Of a stretch of DNA of 7,910 bases, positions 5,002-7,910 are shown piece after piece (position 1 is the first letter of the stretch; every line of letters starts with the position of its first letter). Source of the DNA: Muribaculaceae bacterium (GTDB lineage Bacteria; Bacteroidota; Bacteroidia; Bacteroidales; Muribaculaceae). The position numbers and the translations under genes are program-made. The stretch spans positions 1 through 7,910 of the forward strand of contig VSPW01000090.1 of NCBI GenBank assembly GCA_009775535.1. Direction: 5' to 3'. Under the pieces are notes generated by a model. It saw only the letters and a list, made by a program, of their open reading frames with translations. It was not told where the DNA came from and did not search any database.

Positions 5002-7896
5002 TTAATTCTTACGGCTACGGCGGCGGTCTGTGAGGTAAGCCACAGGTGCTGCAACATAGATTGTAGCCAGCGTACCGATAATGACACCGAATATCATTGC
5101 GAATGTGAAGCTACGGATAGCATCACCACCGAGGATGAATATACACAACAGAACCAACAGGGTAGACCCAGAAGTCATCACCGTACGGCCCAATGTAGAA
5201 TTGATTGAAGCATTGATTGTCGTAAAGAAATCCTGCTTTGGATACAGACCGATGTTCTCGCGCACACGGTCAAATACCACCACGGTATCATTGATTTGAT
5301 AACCGATTACAGTCAATATTGCGGCGATGAACGTCTGGTCGATCTCCATTGCAAACGGAAGCACGCCCCAGAACAGCGAATAGAAACCTATAATAGAGAA
5401 CGCCGTGAACGTTACAGCTGCAAGCGCACCCACAGAGAATGCCACATTACGGAAACGCAACAATATGTACAGGAACATCGCTATAAGTGAAAGCACAACT
5501 GCAATATAAGCGTCATTTCTCATATCGTTAGCGATCGATGGTCCTACCTTCTGCGACTGCACCACACCCTGGCTGGCATCTGTGGTCGAGAATTCCTCAG
5601 GGGTCATGCCATCACGCAGGAACGGCTTAAGGCTATTGTACAGCTTGTCTGTGATTTCCTTTTCTGTATTGGGATCTTCAGACTCTATCTTGTAGTTGGT
5701 TGACACGCGCACCTGGTTCGATGACTGGATAGTGATTACCGAAACAGATGAGTTGGGGAACTCAGGCTGGAGGGCCTTCTGTATCTCGGTCGTGCTTACA
5801 GGCTTCTCAAACTTCACGATATAATTGCGGCCACCGGAGAAGTCGATACCCTGGTTGAGTCCACGCACAAAGAAAGAGATTACCACCACAGCTGCAACTA
5901 TACCCACAATAGAGAAGCTCACCTTGCGCTGGCTAAGGAAGCTGATCTTTGTATTGGAGAACATGTTGCGTGAGAACGCCGTTGTGAATGTAAGGTTCTG
6001 GAAAGCCTTTGACTTCGCGCCCCAAATGAAGAACAGGCGGCTAAGGTAAACGGCAGTAAAGAACGAGCATACAATACCAATGATTAGCGTAGTGGCAAAA
6101 CCCTTGATAGGACCTGTACCGAAGAACAGGAGTATCACACCAGTGATAACAGATGTAAGGTTCGAGTCAAAGATTGCCGAAAAAGCATTGCTGTAGCCTT
6201 CCGCGATTGCATTACGGGCATTCTTGCCGGCACGCAACTCTTCCTTGGCGCGCTCATAGATAAGCACATTGGCGTCAACGGCCATACCAAGAGCCAAAAC
6301 AATACCGGCTATACCCGACATGGTAAGCACGGCCTGGAACGAAGCCAGGATGCCAAGCGTGAAAAACAGGTTGCAGATAAGGCCGAAGTTAGCGATCAAA
6401 CCGGGGATCACACCATAGAAGCACACCATGAATACCATTAGCAGCACAAGTGCGACGATAAACGAGATTATGCCCGATTCGATAGCCTCGGCGCCAAGAG
6501 ACGGACCGACAACCATATCGGATATGATGTTAACCTTTGCTGTCATCTTGCCGCTCTTCAGTATGTTCGCAAGGTCGCGGGCCTCATCAGTTGTGAAATC
6601 GCCGGTAATCTGGGAGCTTCCACCTTCGATAGGAGTGTTCACGCGGGGTGCAGAGTATACCTGATCATCAAGCAGGATCGCTATCTGATCTTTATTGACA
6701 GCCGCCTGGGTGGTGATGCGCGCCCATGCACGTGAACCCTCTGAATTCATCGTCATCGACACCTCATTGCCACGCTGACGGTCGTTATAGTCCGAACGGG
6801 CCTCCACAACACAGCTGCCGTCAAGCACAGCCTTGCCGTTAGTGGTCTTAAGCGCATAGAGCTCATATCCGAGCACCTTCTCAACGGCATTGCCGTCAGC
6901 GCCGCCTACCTGTGTGACCTTAGGCTTCACGCCCCAGCGCAATTTGAGGTCAGACGGAAGTATCTGCTTTGCAAGCGGTGAAGCGAGGATAGCGTTTACC
7001 TCTGCCATAGCCTGTGCATCTGCGACATACGCTACAGTCGCACCGCCTGCATATTCCATGTTCTGGAAATATGACAGCAAAGGACGCCCTGTATAGGTAG
7101 TGTCAGCCATCATTGCAGCACTTAGGCTCTGGAGTGCCGGAGTGACCTGCGGTGCTGTATATGTCTCATAGAATTCGAGGTTGGCAGAACGCTGCAAGAG
7201 TTCGCGGACACGTTCGTGGTCCTTGACGCCAGGCAACTCCAGAAGGATCTGGCCGTCCTTGCCCTGTAGCACCTGAATATTTGGTGATACAACACCGAAC
7301 TGGTCGATACGCTTACGGAGCACGTTGGTGGCTGAATTTTCCACACGGTCCTTGACCTCACTCTTCAGCACTGATGCCACATTCGATGCGTCAGTACCGG
7401 GCTTTATGTCTGTAAATATGGTTGAGAAGTCGGCATTAGGGTCAATCCTGCGGTATTCCTGCACGAAAGTGCCCACATAGTCATCGGCCTGATTGCTCCT
7501 TACAAGAGCATTGGTAGCGGCCAATGCGCGTTCAAACACTGAATCTGCGCCTGATGCGCTCATCGAGCGGAGCATGTCAGGCATGTCCACCTGGAGGATT
7601 ACGTTCATACCTCCCTTAAGGTCGAGGCCTAGGCCTACACCCCACTTGCGCACTTCATTAAGCGTATAGCCCATGTAGACAGGCTTTTCGCTAAGAGAGT
7701 CCATGTAGTGCTTGTAGGCTTGGTTGTACACGGAGTCCGTGCCGTTTGGTCCGGAAATTTTCGTGGCATAGTTTTCGGCAGCTGTCTCATGGTTGTTGGA
7801 AACAAACGTGAACGACAGATAGAAAAGACACACTAATACCAAGAAAATAGCGATTACACCGGCAACGATGCTTCCTAATTTTCCTTTGCTTTGCAT
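5002..7896 (-). CDS. secDF: Protein translocase subunits SecD and SecF, fused (SecDF)
   Basis: The 964-residue inner-membrane protein is a natural SecD-SecF fusion. It uses the proton gradient to pull secreted proteins out of the SecYEG channel on the periplasmic side. After a basic N-terminus, transmembrane helix 1 spans about 10-32. The SecD motif GLGLDLKGGMNVILQVDM is at 88-105 and the large periplasmic P1 region runs to about 470. Helices 2-6 (about 473-620) contain GMAVDANVLIYER (537-549). The SecF half starts with a helix near 660-678, then GIDFSGGRNYIVKFE (683-697), a periplasmic P4 loop, and helices between about 797 and 950 including IGYQINDTVVVFDRVREN (864-881). Asp541, Asp870 and Arg904 (GRTVMTSG) are likely counterparts of the proton-pathway residues known in Thermus SecDF. 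Twelve helices in total are expected. The length fits Bacteroidetes fusions. Only 14 bp precede the ATG, so the promoter is outside the window. The gene is convergent with slyD. Confidence 0.97.
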   Translation of the reverse strand: MQSKGKLGSIVAGVIAIFLVLVCLFYLSFTFVSNNHETAAENYATKISGPNGTDSVYNQAYKHYMDSLSEKPVYMGYTLNEVRKWGVGLGLDLKGGMNVILQVDMPDMLRSMSASGADSVFERALAATNALVRSNQADDYVGTFVQEYRRIDPNADFSTIFTDIKPGTDASNVASVLKSEVKDRVENSATNVLRKRIDQFGVVSPNIQVLQGKDGQILLELPGVKDHERVRELLQRSANLEFYETYTAPQVTPALQSLSAAMMADTTYTGRPLLSYFQNMEYAGGATVAYVADAQAMAEVNAILASPLAKQILPSDLKLRWGVKPKVTQVGGADGNAVEKVLGYELYALKTTNGKAVLDGSCVVEARSDYNDRQRGNEVSMTMNSEGSRAWARITTQAAVNKDQIAILLDDQVYSAPRVNTPIEGGSSQITGDFTTDEARDLANILKSGKMTAKVNIISDMVVGPSLGAEAIESGIISFIVALVLLMVFMVCFYGVIPGLIANFGLICNLFFTLGILASFQAVLTMSGIAGIVLALGMAVDANVLIYERAKEELRAGKNARNAIAEGYSNAFSAIFDSNLTSVITGVILLFFGTGPIKGFATTLIIGIVCSFFTAVYLSRLFFIWGAKSKAFQNLTFTTAFSRNMFSNTKISFLSQRKVSFSIVGIVAAVVVISFFVRGLNQGIDFSGGRNYIVKFEKPVSTTEIQKALQPEFPNSSVSVITIQSSNQVRVSTNYKIESEDPNTEKEITDKLYNSLKPFLRDGMTPEEFSTTDASQGVVQSQKVGPSIANDMRNDAYIAVVLSLIAMFLYILLRFRNVAFSVGALAAVTFTAFSIIGFYSLFWGVLPFAMEIDQTFIAAILTVIGYQINDTVVVFDRVRENIGLYPKQDFFTTINASINSTLGRTVMTSGSTLLVLLCIFILGGDAIRSFTFAMIFGVIIGTLATIYVAAPVAYLTDRRRSRKN

Positions 7897-7910
7897 GTGA
7901 TCTAATAATT

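Noticed and set aside
1..7910. A novel defence, mobile or biosynthetic system
   Set aside because: All large frames are explained by recognised core or envelope families. There are no transposase, integrase, toxin-antitoxin, nuclease or repeat-array signatures.

Overview
The window looks like an ordinary chromosomal housekeeping segment from a Bacteroidales bacterium, possibly Muribaculaceae or a close relative. The grounds are a single-chain SecD-SecF fusion, a Bacteroidetes-type MutS, DUF3575 and DUF3298 envelope proteins, and a perfect match to the Bacteroidetes -7 promoter element (TAnnTTTG). Family-level placement is inference. I see no mobile-element gene, CRISPR array, RNA gene or defence system.

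Layout. At 1-295 (minus strand) is the N-terminal part of a DUF3575-type envelope protein, cut by the window edge and starting at GTG. A 164 bp divergent intergenic region (296-459) carries a small hairpin and a promoter for a plus-strand DUF3298-type lipoprotein (460-1311). A 243 bp intergenic region (1312-1554) holds a perfect 16 bp inverted repeat and the likely mutS promoter. mutS follows (1555-4173). Its first codons contain an A8 run preceded by a second, out-of-frame ATG, an arrangement described in the findings. A 105 bp gap contains a well-spaced sigma-54-like promoter in front of a SlyD-like FKBP prolyl isomerase (4279-4857). Convergent to it, on the minus strand, lies secDF (5002-7896). 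The two are separated by a canonical terminator for slyD and a second strong hairpin for secDF. Only 14 bp upstream of secDF are visible.

How the genes relate. There is no clear single operon. The two left-hand genes encode envelope proteins and are divergently transcribed. mutS is DNA mismatch repair. slyD and secDF both concern protein biogenesis (folding and metal handling, and export across the inner membrane) but are transcribed toward each other, so they are not co-transcribed. The most interesting signals are non-coding or at start sites: the mutS start arrangement, the sigma-54-like site and the 1353-1400 inverted repeat.
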